This document shows, one piece after another, positions 1 to 9,809 of a stretch of DNA of 20,498 nucleotides (positions are counted from its first letter, which is position 1; every line of letters starts with the position of its first letter). The stretch is from Eimeria necatrix. Its lineage: Eukaryota > Apicomplexa > Conoidasida > Eucoccidiorida > Eimeriidae. Both the position numbers and the translations under genes were made by a program. The notes below the pieces were generated by a model that worked only from the letters and a program-made list of their open reading frames with translations, had not been told where the DNA came from and searched no databases. The stretch lies in NCBI RefSeq assembly GCF_000499385.1, contig NW_013654532.1, forward strand, positions 1-20,498, in the 5' to 3' direction.

Positions 1-219
1 CCGCAACATGTTATAACGATGCAGCCTAGAAACGGTAGTGTTGAATACAGTGCGTGGTTGGCTGCGTTCGCAGAGAGTACGTTTTAGGTGACGCCTGAGC
101 ACAGGCCGAATCAGCAGGTCAGCATATTCCATATTTTGTTTTGCGCTGACTGTTTGGTAGAGCATGGGATAGAACGTTGCTGACGATCCGCGTTCCTGCG
201 GCTCAAGTCGTTTCCACAC
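1..219 (-). CDS. Edge-truncated open frame, at least 73 codons, possible downstream exon
   Basis: On the minus strand one frame is open from just after TAA 220-222 to the window edge, so its end is not visible. It has no ATG near its start and would have to be an exon. GAGCCGCAG at about 198-206 (minus strand) could be an acceptor. The translation includes FYPMLYQTVSAKQNMEYADL and then an Arg/Leu-rich basic segment. It is in a different frame from 111-551, which it overlaps in part, so joining them would need a splice I cannot identify. Family unknown. Confidence 0.2.
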   Translation of the reverse strand, partial: MWKRLEPQERGSSATFYPMLYQTVSAKQNMEYADLLIRPVLRRHLKRTLCERSQPRTVFNTTVSRLHRYNMLR

Positions 220-551
220 TTATTGGGAATATAGGTCGCATCAAGCACTTGTTTCACACCCTTGCTAGCAAGGGTTCGCTCAGAGGCTCGTCCTATTTCC
301 TGCGCCTTTCGAACGTTGGCAGCGTTCCGTTGCTGTTTTTGAGAGACGGGGTTTATGGCGCAGTGTTCTGATGCCTGGCTTCTCTGCTGCGCTGTGGCTA
401 ATCGCGCCAAAGAGGTCACTGTCTGCGCTCTGCGGGTGTGCTGCGCAGTTGCGCACTGGGTCGAAGGCATTTGCGCGACTCGGCGAGTCTTCTGGAGCCT
501 GGAAACAGCACTGTGTGCGCCGCGCGTCGAAGATCGAACCTTGGGCTTCAT
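111..551 (-). CDS. Candidate ORF or exon, 146 aa from the first ATG, unknown function
   Basis: This is the longest open frame in the window. It is open from 635 (GTG) and has its first ATG at 549-551, ending at TGA 111-113. The product is rich in Arg, Gln, Ala, Ser and Thr, with almost no strongly hydrophobic segment. The C-terminal third looks most protein-like, around residues ASKGVKQVLDATYIPNKCGN. A second minus-strand frame (280-615) overlaps it and is also open, so the true frame is unclear. An antisense plus-strand frame (438-941, GTG start) covers the upstream part. The region is more GC-rich than the rest, which lengthens chance ORFs. It may belong with the edge frame at 1-219. Confidence 0.22.
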   Translation of the reverse strand: MKPKVRSSTRGAHSAVSRLQKTRRVAQMPSTQCATAQHTRRAQTVTSLARLATAQQRSQASEHCAINPVSQKQQRNAANVRKAQEIGRASERTLASKGVKQVLDATYIPNKCGNDLSRRNADRQQRSIPCSTKQSAQNKIWNMLTC

Positions 552-635
552 AGGCAGAATGCAAAAGTGTTGATAACGACACAGTTTTTTTCGTCCTTTG
601 GAACTCCGGTGACAACGTGTATAAGGCGACGACAC

Positions 636-1184
636 CTATTATTTAGTGTAAAAGAAGCGTCATTTTCATGCTCTGTTCACGCAGTGCAGTTGACTTTGTT
701 GTGTAAGCGTAGCGAGGGTTTGTGTTGGTTGTGGGCCACTGAAATCTCATTGGTTTTGCTAGTGGCCCATGTTCGCGTGCGTTGTTTTGCAGCAAGCATT
801 GCCCGTGCAGCGCTTAAAAAGCGAAAGGAAAAAAGTGAGCACGGGACTGGCTTGCCATATAGGTCTGCCAAGATGATACGCCTGAAACTTACTACTGCTG
901 CGGTTTGTCTATTTGAACACAAACATAGACATTTCTTTTGACTGCGTCACGCACAGTTCAGCGGTTTCCCGCAGCTGAAGTGCCTGAGGTTTTTCATTTG
1001 TCTAGCAGAGCTTGTCGTTTAAGCAGCGAATATTTGTTGTTTTGATGCAAGTGTTTTCTGCGTTGGCTCGCTAACCGAAGACACGCTTTGCGCATTGTTA
1101 GGCTACGATGCATTTGATGCGCAGCACGGCTCCACAGCTCCGGGACTCGGCTGAGAATATGAAACTACTGCTTTCTGTTTATCC
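636..1184. other. No supported gene; open plus-strand stretch ending in a single TGA
   Basis: A plus-strand frame is open at 1023-1151, then hits TGA 1152-1154. It is open again in the same frame into the ATG at 1185. Acceptor-like sites occur at about 790 (GTTGTTTTGCAG) and 973 (GGTTTCCCGCAG). The plus-strand frame 438-941 has only a GTG start and overlaps the minus-strand candidate, so it is not called. Confidence 0.4.
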
Positions 1185-1669
1185 ATGCGACTGACGCGGT
1201 GCGAAGGCGAGCAAGAGATGGAGGCGGGAATGCTAGGAAAAAAGCCTTGCATCAACTTCATGTTTTCTGAGGAGCGCGTTGAAGGCGTTATAAAGTATGC
1301 TAGCAGTTGAACAAATCATTAGCCACAGAGAATGTAGCGTGTCTGTCACCGTAGCATTAAAGATTTATTTGCTTTGATTGACATCGACGACGAACTGGCC
1401 AGGCTTCGCCTTGTGTGTCAGAGAGACAACGTGGCCGCAGGCGGTGCGCTTCTCACACTTATCCATGAACGTTCTTCGTTTAGCGTGAGTGAGATTTCAA
1501 AAGAATTGCTTTTCTCAATGCCTAGTTGTGGGTTTTTGCCCAGTATAAAATTGCGCCCTTTACCAAGATAAGGAAGACCGAAATATGTAAAACGCTACGG
1601 GAAAATTATACTCTCTGTTATTTTATGAACTGTTTGCTTTACAAGACTGGTAATAAAGCAATGTATTAA
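1185..1669 (+). CDS. Candidate three-exon gene, 121 aa, unknown function
   Basis: The model is exon 1 at 1185-1294 (ATG), intron 1295-1354 (GTATGC...CCGTAG, 60 nt), exon 2 at 1355-1484, intron 1485-1543 (GTGAGT...GCCCAG, 59 nt) and exon 3 at 1544-1669 (TAA). Phases agree at both junctions. Intron 1 contains three in-frame stops that splicing would remove. The product has an acidic N-terminal third, then GVINIKDLFALIDIDDEL across the first junction. That faintly recalls CBS-domain loops of the GVxxxKDLxxxDxDD type seen in CNNM proteins, but the residues expected before it are absent, so I do not assign it. In exon 2, G makes up about 40% of first codon positions and clearly less of positions 2 and 3. 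The weakness is the freedom to choose splice sites. Confidence 0.22.
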
Positions 1670-1950
1670 ATTTTTCCGATCTCATCAATGCACTGTTCTA
1701 CCCGCAGACAGAGGATGCTGTCGCCTCTTCCTTTTGAGTTCAGCATTTTGATGCCTCCCATGTTTAGCGCGAACCCAGAATGCCTCTACGGCCGCAGGCG
1801 GTAAGCTCATGGGAGCAAGTACTTTTCCAGTACTTATATGCTCTAGGAGTCTGCGGGGACAGTTTGCATGCTTGGAGGCGTCTGCCCGTTCTTACTATCT
1901 CTCTATACAATCAGACGAAAACGTTTTTTTGCCTATATCTTATCCAATTG

Positions 1951-1964
1951 CAGGAAGCAAGTCA
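1951..1964 (+). repeat. 14-bp direct repeat at an acceptor-like site, copy 1
   Basis: CAGGAAGCAAGTCA occurs here and again at 2133-2146. Both copies follow a pyrimidine-rich stretch (CCTATATCTTATCCAATTG here), so both resemble 3' splice sites followed by the same first exon bases GAAGCAAGTCA, which would encode EAS plus His in one phase. A chance repeat of this length within 20 kb is not rare, but two copies 182 bp apart, each behind an acceptor-like tract, deserve note. Confidence 0.7.
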
Positions 1965-2132
1965 TGCTCTATTCTCGACATTCCGAATCCCTTGCAAATA
2001 CGTTGAATTATTATGTTCTTTGCAGCGCAGATACTTCGATGTGATCAATTAAAGGCCTCAAGCAAAGCTTTGGGTGCTCGTGCAGCTGGTGCACATCGCT
2101 CCATCAAGGTCTTAGTTTTCTTTCTTTGAGTT

Positions 2133-2146
2133 CAGGAAGCAAGTCA
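2133..2146 (+). repeat. 14-bp direct repeat at an acceptor-like site, copy 2
   Basis: This is the second copy of CAGGAAGCAAGTCA, preceded by the tract TTTTCTTTCTTTGAGTT. If spliced at CAG, phase 0 is open for 44 codons to TGA 2268-2270. After copy 1, phase 0 is open for 32 codons to TAA 2050-2052. No strong upstream donor was tied to either. Confidence 0.7.
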
Positions 2147-2477
2147 CAGGTTTATAAGTGCTGAAGTGGGGAATCTGGCTCCATATTTTTCAAAAGGAAA
2201 TGAGCTGCCAGCAAATTCGATATGTATCAGCCAACTGCCAGAAATAGCCGTGATTGTCTTGTGGTTTACTTGATTTTCCTTGCTCTACATGGCACTTTAA
2301 AAAATTCTTTCTTGGCGTGTTTGCAGGATACCATGCTTACGGCAGCTCACGTCTGAGAAAGACAAACTGCTTATATAAGCAAGCAGAACAATCTGGTGTA
2401 AGCACAGTATTTTTCTGCCCCTGCTCTTCGTCCACTATGTTTCGTCTGCTTACCGCACATTCCCTGAACCTAACGCA

Positions 2478-2503
2478 TACATGCTTCCGGAAAAAAGCAT
2501 GTA
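2478..2503. other. 9-bp perfect inverted repeat (hairpin potential)
   Basis: TACATGCTT and AAGCATGTA flank an 8-nt loop. A stem of this size is close to chance expectation for 20 kb. It is not followed by a T-run, so it is not a terminator. Confidence 0.6.
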
Positions 2504-2600
2504 AGCAATTTCCTGAAACTCTCGACTCAGCTAATGAAAAAGCGCCCGAGCTTATGCATTTTTCTTAACCAGTAAAAGCCCCATTGCTGTACAGTGTTGC

Positions 2601-3013
2601 ATGCCTAATATGCAGGTAGTAAGTAATCCTGCTCATGTTGATATCTGCGATTGTCGCCAGTTGCTCCCTCACCGCTTCCCCGGGTCCTTTATCTTGTGCA
2701 ATTATCTTGCGGTACGCAAAACTTATATGAACGTTTGTCTGCGTGTGTCGCCTTTTGAGCAGTCAGTAAGTGACTGGTGGCTGTCTGCGGTCAACGACAG
2801 TCCTTTTTGTCTTGACCAAAGCTCAACTTGACGTTTTTATCGTGCTTTTCTCTGCACTGACGTTGCTCCAAAATTCCCCTTTGCTTCCCCATCGCTTCTG
2901 GATTTTTCCAACATAGCTACTTTGTCATTTTTATTCAGGCTATACTTCGTTACTTTGTTTCACATTTAGGAAAAGCTGATTTATACATTTGCCATACGTA
3001 CAATGCGTCTTAA
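2601..3013 (+). CDS. Possible two-exon gene, 79 aa, unknown function
   Basis: Exon 1 runs from ATG 2601 to 2765 (55 codons) and ends at a consensus donor CA|GTAAGTG. The intron is 2766-2938 (173 nt), T-rich, and ends in TTTTTATTCAG. Exon 2 is 2939-3013, in phase, 24 codons then TAA. Both splice sites are good and in register, but open exons this short arise often by chance. No motif is recognised. The unspliced frame also stays open, to 2831. Confidence 0.15.
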
Positions 3014-5937
3014 AAGCACCAGATGTTTGATTTTCCGTCATTAGGGCATTGAGTCGCTTCCTGTTCGGCCCCGTGAACTTCGACGTGTCAATTCTTAGAT
3101 CAAAACTGTACTGAGTTCACGTCAAATCACCACGCGCTCTCGAATAGTTTGGCTATCTGTCTTGCGGTTGAATAAACTGTTGCTCGGAACTATTTGAAGC
3201 TCAGTTTGGTGCAATAACACTAGCCTTTTTTATCTGGTCCGAGTGTTGGAGGCATATAAAAACGTGCTGTACTAGGATGTGAGCAACTGATGCAAAACTC
3301 ACTTTAAAACTGTTTTTGTGTGACTTGCAGGCATCGCCTAGCGATTGTTTCTTCTCTTAACGTTTTCGCCTCTTCAGCTATATTGAGTAAATTGAAGTAT
3401 TCATCATCGGTGAGAACCCAATTTGGAGTCGTAACTGCCGATTTCGTAGCTTCATTTACACCTACATTTCTTGTGACTAGTGTGGGTAGCAGTCGATTGT
3501 GGAACACATGGAAATATGACTCTATAGCATGAGGAGCGAGGGCGATTTGGGTCAGTTCCGCACAAGAGCATGATTAATCCGTCATCTTCTCGAGTAAATT
3601 CTAGGTGGCAGCAGCTCCTCTGCTGGGGAACTGTTGCATTACATTGCAGTAAACTTGTTTTCGACGTACTGCATATTTTTGCACAAAGTCAAGTCGCGTA
3701 ATGCACTGAGCTAGAAAAATGTCGATGGGTTGGAAGTCGCTCATCTATAAGGCCGGCTGCGAGTAAATTGTGTTTGCAAAACAGACCGTGCGCCATTTTG
3801 GCAGAAATACTGATGACGAGAATGGTAATGCCTGTGAGATTCACACTCAAAGTACTCTCGCCGCTTCATTGCGCGCGATGGGATGCAAACGGCTATTTGT
3901 TTTATTACGAATAGCAAGGCTTCAAGCAAGCTGTGGCTGCAAGTGATATTTCCGTGTGTCGCAAGGCTTTTTACTTCATCAAGCAGGTTGTGCGCTGCAG
4001 AAGAGGAAATCTATTCTCAGGAGCTCGAATCTAAATTTGCCTTCAGGAAGAACTTTATCCGATAACGAATTTTGCTTTTTAGACCGTCAGCTTACTGCTA
4101 CCGTTAACGACGTACCTGTACGTGCACCATCTCAGAATATCTAAGGGCCTACACATCACTTCAAAAACATGAAAAAGAATTCGGAGGGCTCATATATGCG
4201 TATGTTCATAGACGCGTTTTGTTGAAGGCACTGTTTCAGTTGCGCACCGCATGCGCGCACTTTATGCATTCGCGCAAAACCATTTCCCGACCAGCCTTTT
4301 TCTACCAACCCACTGCATTTTTCCTGGTCGCCAAGTATGCTCTATTATCTATTAATGCGGCCTCAATGCGTCGTCACAGGTGAGAAGCTGAGGCCTACAA
4401 ATATGGATCTAAAATGGAGAAACCTCAACGGGTGTCTAGTCCCAGGAATATTTCCACAATTTCTAAGGGGACGTACATTCATCAAGCCGCAAGCCGGTTG
4501 CCCTTTGGGAACCTGCATCCGCATCGTTTCCTGATGTACCACGTTCGAAAGCGATAAGCACACGATGAAGAGAAAACTAGAGACTCCTGATGCAGCCAAT
4601 TCGCAGAAAGTATGTTGTTTTTGCGGGCTGCTCGTGCAGACAAGCATTGTAGTATGTTTGGCTATCTGATCCATGAAATATTGTGAACAACTACGATAGT
4701 AATTTGGTCTTCAGAAAGCTTGCTTTATAATTTGATATGATCCACTGTCTACGAATATACTCTCTATGTGCGGCGATCACTTCAAAGTCACTATGTTATG
4801 GCAATAGACTCCAGACAAATTGATTTCTAAGGACGTGCGGCGAGGGCTAAATCACTTCATATACACGCAGCGTACCTCCTGTCCCATATAGGCATTCCTC
4901 TGCCACGCTTTTGGGTTGATTATGCAGTTTTCAGGCAACCGGCAGACGCGTAAAACGCCATTAAAGCATGACGCGAAGCTCAGAACGAAACAAAGTAAAT
5001 TATAAGTGCAACTTTTACAGGTCATTAGTGGCTCGACTGCGTGACAAAGGCAAGTGTCGAATGTACACGAATAAAATTCCTTTGGAGTCAACTAAAAGCC
5101 ATGTCTCACAGACCGTGTGTAATATCTCGTTCAACACTGAGGACGAGCCAATATGGGGCTGCTTGCGTAAAAGTCTACTAGGATTGCAATTCATCCATTT
5201 TCTCTCTCTACCCACAGGAGCAGAAAACATAGACTAAACAGCGTGTGTCGTCAGTAGCAATTTCAGGACTGGAAGATGCAGGGCGACCATCGGAAAGTTG
5301 CTGACGCTAGGGGAAAAGTCCTTCCCAAGCGATGGGGCTGTAGCGTAGTTCCCGTGCATTTTACTTATTTGTCACGCTGAAGTAGGGTGCAAAAAGTATT
5401 AGGAAGGGAAAATGTTAACTCATTTTACGATTTTCAAATTATGCCTCCTAAGTAAAGCTGATTTCTTCAAGCAAGCGTACTAGCAGGCTCACGAAGCGTA
5501 TTCGCAGGTGGTAATTTCTGCATAGACCTCGATGTTAGGCACCGAGCTTACCTAGTGCTTATTGTATTGCACCACTCACATAGTCAGCTCACCCTACGTA
5601 CGTTACAATGACTTGTTTGCGTAAATTCGCACGGCAGAACACATCAGAGTACATTGGTAGTCCCCCCACGCTGACCACTTCGCCAGTGAGTAGCAGCTGT
5701 TTGTGGGACGCCCATGTGCTGCATTTCGTATTAATACGTCGTGTCTCGAACAGCTTTCATGAAATGAGGTTTCTAGTTTTAAAAATCGATGCTGCAACCT
5801 CAGAGACACTCTTAATTCCTGGATATCTAGGAAGTGTGTTTCAACTGGAATAGTATCATGTCAAAACAGATGGTCCTAGAGATACTCAATTATGGGTTTT
5901 TTAACATTGCCTTAAGGTGGTGAACATTTGAGAATAC
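3014..5937. other. No supported gene
   Basis: Only short, overlapping frames are present. The least implausible are minus-strand 4363-4674 (103 aa, ATG start, no motif) and minus-strand 3304-3507 (67 aa), which contains the helix-like TDDEYFNLLNIAEEAKTLRE. Good plus-strand acceptor-like tracts end at 3330 (TTTTTGTGTGACTTGCAG) and 5216 (TTTTCTCTCTCTACCCACAG). The second is the best pyrimidine tract in the window, but every frame behind it closes within 13 codons. Confidence 0.4.
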
Positions 5938-6279
5938 ATGTGGCAGGAAACACTTACAAATTGGTGTTGGATATTGGGTCCTCAGCAAGCGTGGAGAAAA
6001 GGAGCCTTGAAGCGCCAACATTTACACTGCCGACAAACTTTTAAGTCTAAGGGAACCCTTGAGGTTTCAGCGAAGGCTTGGCTTTATTTGAGTCGCGAAT
6101 CTAGAAAGTGCGTCAAGAGCAAATTCTACCTGAAGTCTACACTAGAGGCGCTTGTTCTCCAAACTAGACGACTTCCTGACGAGCAAATATACTTCGTATA
6201 TACCGCTTTGCGTACCACAATTTCAAGTCTACAAATGCGTTCTGGAAGTTGGCATCAGGATCCCTTTACTGTCATCTAA
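5938..6279 (+). CDS. Open frame, 113 aa, unknown; may be a chance ORF
   Basis: It runs from ATG 5938 to TAA 6277-6279. The product is basic (many Lys and Arg) with four Trp and two segments, KSKFYLKSTLEALVLQTRRL and EQIYFVYTALRTTISSLQ, that could be helical. First-position purine content is only about half, so there is no codon-periodicity support. The context before the ATG (TAC) is weak. No overlapping long ORF competes with it. Confidence 0.15.
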   Translation: MWQETLTNWCWILGPQQAWRKGALKRQHLHCRQTFKSKGTLEVSAKAWLYLSRESRKCVKSKFYLKSTLEALVLQTRRLPDEQIYFVYTALRTTISSLQMRSGSWHQDPFTVI

Positions 6280-6890
6280 CACGATTGGTTTTTTATAATG
6301 AACGCGTGATGGTATCCGTGAGATCAGTTAGCTTGGATAGTTCGCACAACACAATGGAAACCAAAGTCGTTGCAATTTGCTTGACGAGTATGTCACTTGC
6401 AGCTGGCCCATGTCCCTAAACGAACTGCAACACGCAAGCTCATAGTACACTTTTTAGAGCGTCTGCATGCCATTCCGTGGCAGCTGTTTGTGACTACCCA
6501 AGCGAACACGTGAACCAGACCTCAAAAAACATGTAGGCAGAAGCGGCATCAAGCAAAGGCATATTATGGTGAATTTTTTGAAGTAGCGTGGAAGCTTCCT
6601 GCGCATACATTCGTCAAGACGGTTTCAAGCCGCTTTGCAGATAGTAGGCAACTTATCACTGAGCCAACGGAACCTTGGTTTTGCATGATTTAACGTCCGA
6701 CAAATCAGATATTACAGCCGAGCAAAAGTCCAGTTAGTGTCTTTTCCAACGTAATGATCTGCTGGGTGGAAGAAGATAGGGGCACGCGGAGCACACTCCA
6801 GTAGCTTTTGAAGCACTTGCCCTGAAACCCTGTACCGCAAATTATTTAGTGTTTATCGTTTAGCCATAAGCAATTAATTTCCTCGGCTGA

Positions 6891-7286
6891 TCAGCAAGTA
6901 GGCGTTTTCATTTGTTTGCGCCCTATCCGCCACTTGCTTCTGACTATGACAACTTCAGTGTATTTCTTGGAACCCCTATTTCGTTCACTTATGGCATCTT
7001 GTAAACTGCCTGCGCCAGCAGCCATCTTTTTCGAAGCGTACTTATCTTGATGTTTAACAGCTCTTGGATTACTTTGCTCCACTGATTCAGTGGCTCTTTT
7101 CAAGTTCAACGGCGCCCTTCTCAACAAGGGTGCAAGTAGTGCGTGCATCAATACTGGATTCAAGTTCATCTTGTATATTGTTGTTTCCGCAGCACCAAAA
7201 ATGCATTTATGACAGTTTTTTTCTGTGCAGCACTCCTCACAAAAGTGAGAGCCCCATTGCTGTTTGTATTCTGTAAAGAGGTGCAT
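6891..7286 (-). CDS. Candidate single-exon ORF, 131 aa, cysteine-rich N-terminus, unknown function
   Basis: This is the best single-exon candidate. It starts with ATG 7284-7286 (minus strand), with A at position -3 (GCAAACATGC), and runs to TGA. Residues 16-28 contain CEECCTEKNCHKC, a CxxCCxxxxCxxC pattern that could bind a metal. A hydrophobic stretch (VLMHALLAPLL, residues 45-55) follows, then a basic, polar C-terminal half. By my count the first codon position is about 63% purine and T is depleted there, a mild coding-like bias. Against it: random sequence of this size should give a few open frames this long, no family is recognised, and no neighbouring gene supports it. The plus-strand frames overlapping it are treated as shadows. 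Confidence 0.28.
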   Translation of the reverse strand: MHLFTEYKQQWGSHFCEECCTEKNCHKCIFGAAETTIYKMNLNPVLMHALLAPLLRRAPLNLKRATESVEQSNPRAVKHQDKYASKKMAAGAGSLQDAISERNRGSKKYTEVVIVRSKWRIGRKQMKTPTC

Positions 7287-8806
7287 GTTTGCATGATTCT
7301 TTCTGCTGAACTCGAGCAGAACGTGAGCTCTATACCCTCTAAGAAAACTTGCGTGAAATTTTCCATTACAGTCTACGGAATGTCATACGCAGGCAAAATG
7401 TTTTGGCGACCCCAAGCTGCTTGAAGATGGTCGACTATAACGTTGCCCACCAAGTTCGTTAAGTAAACTCCCTCCTGTTCCGCCAGCCATTTATAGCTTC
7501 CCATCATCCACACATATCATTTCGGCGACCTCTGTGAGCTTTTGAACAGTAATTGCCGAGTGCAGCCTATGGAGATATAAGGGAGTACGGCATTGATATG
7601 AAAACACTGATGATCACGTGTGCATCCGTGGTTGGCCGGCTTTGTTTGTCTTTAAACAATCCTGGAAGTGTTGAGGATAGAGCACAGCTAAATTGCTTGA
7701 TTGTAACTTGCCTTTCTACAAACCATACATCACTTAATGCGCCGTATCTGGCTGTGTGGAGCCTTGTCAAAGAGTTGCGTGGCTAATGGAAATAAATATA
7801 GGTTTTCAACCGCATGTATGCCGTGAAACAGACCGTGTGTCCCTGATAAGCGATCGTATCTTAGAATTTTAAGATTATCCTCGGGAGCCGATACGTCGCA
7901 GCAAACGATAACCACCATTGCAATAGCGCTGTGCTAGCTTAGCCGTAAAAGCTTGCGCACGGGTGAGTTGTTCGATGCACAAAGCATGCAAATTGATGTG
8001 TTGCGCGTTTTAAGTCTTTTTCATAAGCTAGCTGTTCCAGATATTCGCGGACGCTAAAAACTGAGTAGTGACAGTATCGAAGACAAGAACAGAACACATT
8101 CACGCTTAATGGCCTTACATATGTGGAAGCTGCAGCTTGTTCACTGGGGAGCTTTTTTTTATGCACTTGTGCTTCTTTCTGTTTCGCCTAACAAGCAATT
8201 AGTACGACAGCATTATCATGTTAGTAATATACACGAATGTTACCATCAGACTCAATTTAACGATAAAAATATCGGTTTGTCGCAGTTTGTGAGTTCGTAG
8301 CTTTAAAAGATTGCAAAAGCTGAGTGGAGCGAGAACGTGGTCTCGCCGACAATGAACATTTGCTCTCCTTACACTAACCGGCTGCATTATTGAAGGCACG
8401 GCTTGGTTTAGAACGATTTCCAAATGCCAAATTTTCGTCCAAGTAGGTGGCCCACTAGTGCGTTCTGAGCAGAAAAATGAAAGCAAGCTATTGGCTTTTT
8501 AAGCCGAATCTCATTAAGCAGTTTCGTCCTGGTGCATTCACGCAAACTGCATCACCCTGTAAAAATGAAAGACTGTCACGATAATTCAACACACTGGCCA
8601 GGGAGGCCAGAAAAGGTGTGAGACCACCACGTTAGTTTGGCTTCCAAAAATTGCTTGAAACCATACCACGTTTTCGAGAATAGGCCTTATTAGTCTAAAC
8701 AGAGCAAGCGTTAACCATTGAAGTGGCAACACCTCAGCATTTGAAGATGGTATAATTCTTTTCATTCTTTTGTAGAAGACCAGTTAATAGGTGCTTCATG
8801 GACAGT

Positions 8807-8836
8807 GCTGCTGTTGCTGCTGCTGCTGCTGCTGCC
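8807..8836. repeat. CTG/CAG trinucleotide microsatellite
   Basis: In the GCT phase this is (GCT)2-GTT-(GCT)6-GCC, ten triplets with one interruption. Read on the plus strand from ATG 8798-8800, it lies in a 20-codon ORF ending at TGA 8858-8860. That ORF has an alanine run with one valine between MDS and NLNNIQS. On the minus strand the same tract would give Gln, Ser or Ala runs. Short CAG repeats are common in coding and non-coding DNA of many eukaryotes and are notably frequent in some coccidia. I see no surrounding gene, so this is most simply an intergenic or intronic microsatellite. Confidence 0.95.
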
Positions 8837-9788
8837 AATCTGAATAATATCCAATCTTGAAATATATTGAAAAGGTGTTAGCTCTGATTAGCGTAACACG
8901 CTGTGCGCCTATGCAGTCCGAAGTCTATATAAGTTGATCTAACCCTAAATTTACGCTACAAAAGTTTTAAAATTCCACAGACATTATAGTTCTTTAACAA
9001 AAATTCCGGGTAATTAATTGGATTGCTAACAAAACTTTGAGTAATGACAAGCGAGAAAGCAGTTTGCGTTTTGAAAGGCGCGACGTTTGAGATATTCTCA
9101 AACAGTAATGCTTGACTGCGCGTATAGCGCCAGAGTTCCATAAACATAGACTACAAAAAATCGGTGCAAAAAGGGAAAGAACACAAGTTACAGTAAGCTG
9201 GATAACAACGGAGAGCAATAAAATTTTTTTTCGTAAATCCTTAACACCATTGTCCAGGCTCGTATCATCCTCTCTGCTCGAGACAGAACGCACGGCAAGG
9301 TTAAAATGCCAAATCCTAGGGGCTGTTTAATGGGTGCTATACAAAACGATTGGCTTGCGAACAAACCTTTGTCGAGTGTTCGCTCGCTGCTGCTGTAAGC
9401 TTTGCAGAATGGGAAGCGCACTGCTCAGTTGTACGTTACTCAACCCGTGCGTCATGACTATGCCTCTTGCGCAGATTGTATGATGCTGCAGGTTGAACGT
9501 CTTTAGTGTATGGTGCAAAGTGTCTCTAGGTTCCCATTTTTAGGTGGCACAGTTGTCATGTGACAATCTGACTCGATGACGCCGTGTTTGCGAGCAAGAA
9601 ACCTACTTGGTGCTGCCAACGCGAGCTACTGCTCATTTATTTAGATAGTGCGCATCTGCTTTGTCCTGTAAACGTCTCCAAAACCACTAGCTGAAATTTC
9701 GGAGACCTCGGTACATTTTCACATTAGTTAGTCATAGGTTTGTTTCACACGGTGTTCATGTGTGAATGGTTGAACATGGCTTGTGTTT

Positions 9789-9809
9789 AGAAAAGCCCTG
9801 CGCTTTTCT
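9789..9809. other. 8-bp perfect inverted repeat (hairpin potential)
   Basis: AGAAAAGC and GCTTTTCT flank a 5-nt loop CCTGC. It is within chance expectation and has no evident functional context. Confidence 0.6.

Larger units (their letters stand above)
1670..2600. other. T-rich stretch with several splice-like sites, no supported gene model
   Basis: Acceptor-like sites are at 1707 (CTGTTCTACCCGCAG), 1953, 2135 and 2324 (CTTGGCGTGTTTGCAG), with a donor-like GTAAGC after 1800. A phase-consistent pair is 1714-1800 joined to 1954-2042, which gives 52 codons from ATG 1714. Another open frame is 2254-2568 (104 codons, no early ATG). These mutually incompatible options show how freely short exons can be built here, so none is called. 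Confidence 0.4.

Noticed and set aside
530..545. tRNA B-box-like GGTTCGATCTT (minus strand), and other GTTCGA words at 7970, 9900 and 15632
   Set aside because: The T-stem does not pair at any of them and no A-box or acceptor stem is present.
438..941. 167-codon plus-strand open frame
   Set aside because: It has only a GTG start, overlaps the minus-strand candidate, and includes stretches that look like read-through of non-coding sequence. Its length is near chance expectation in this more GC-rich stretch.
1185..1484. CNNM-type CBS domain in the 1185-1669 model
   Set aside because: Only a short GVINIKDLFALIDIDDEL segment resembles it. The expected preceding strand and the following CBS core are missing, so the similarity is probably superficial.
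1708..2042. Phase-consistent pair of exons (1708-1800 joined to 1954-2042)
   Set aside because: No upstream exon joins it in the required phase, and a different phase of the same second exon is equally open, so the model is not supported.
5198..5230. Strong pyrimidine tract and CAG as the start of a real exon
   Set aside because: All three frames after the CAG close within 13 codons and no fitting donor is apparent. Kept only as an acceptor-like site.
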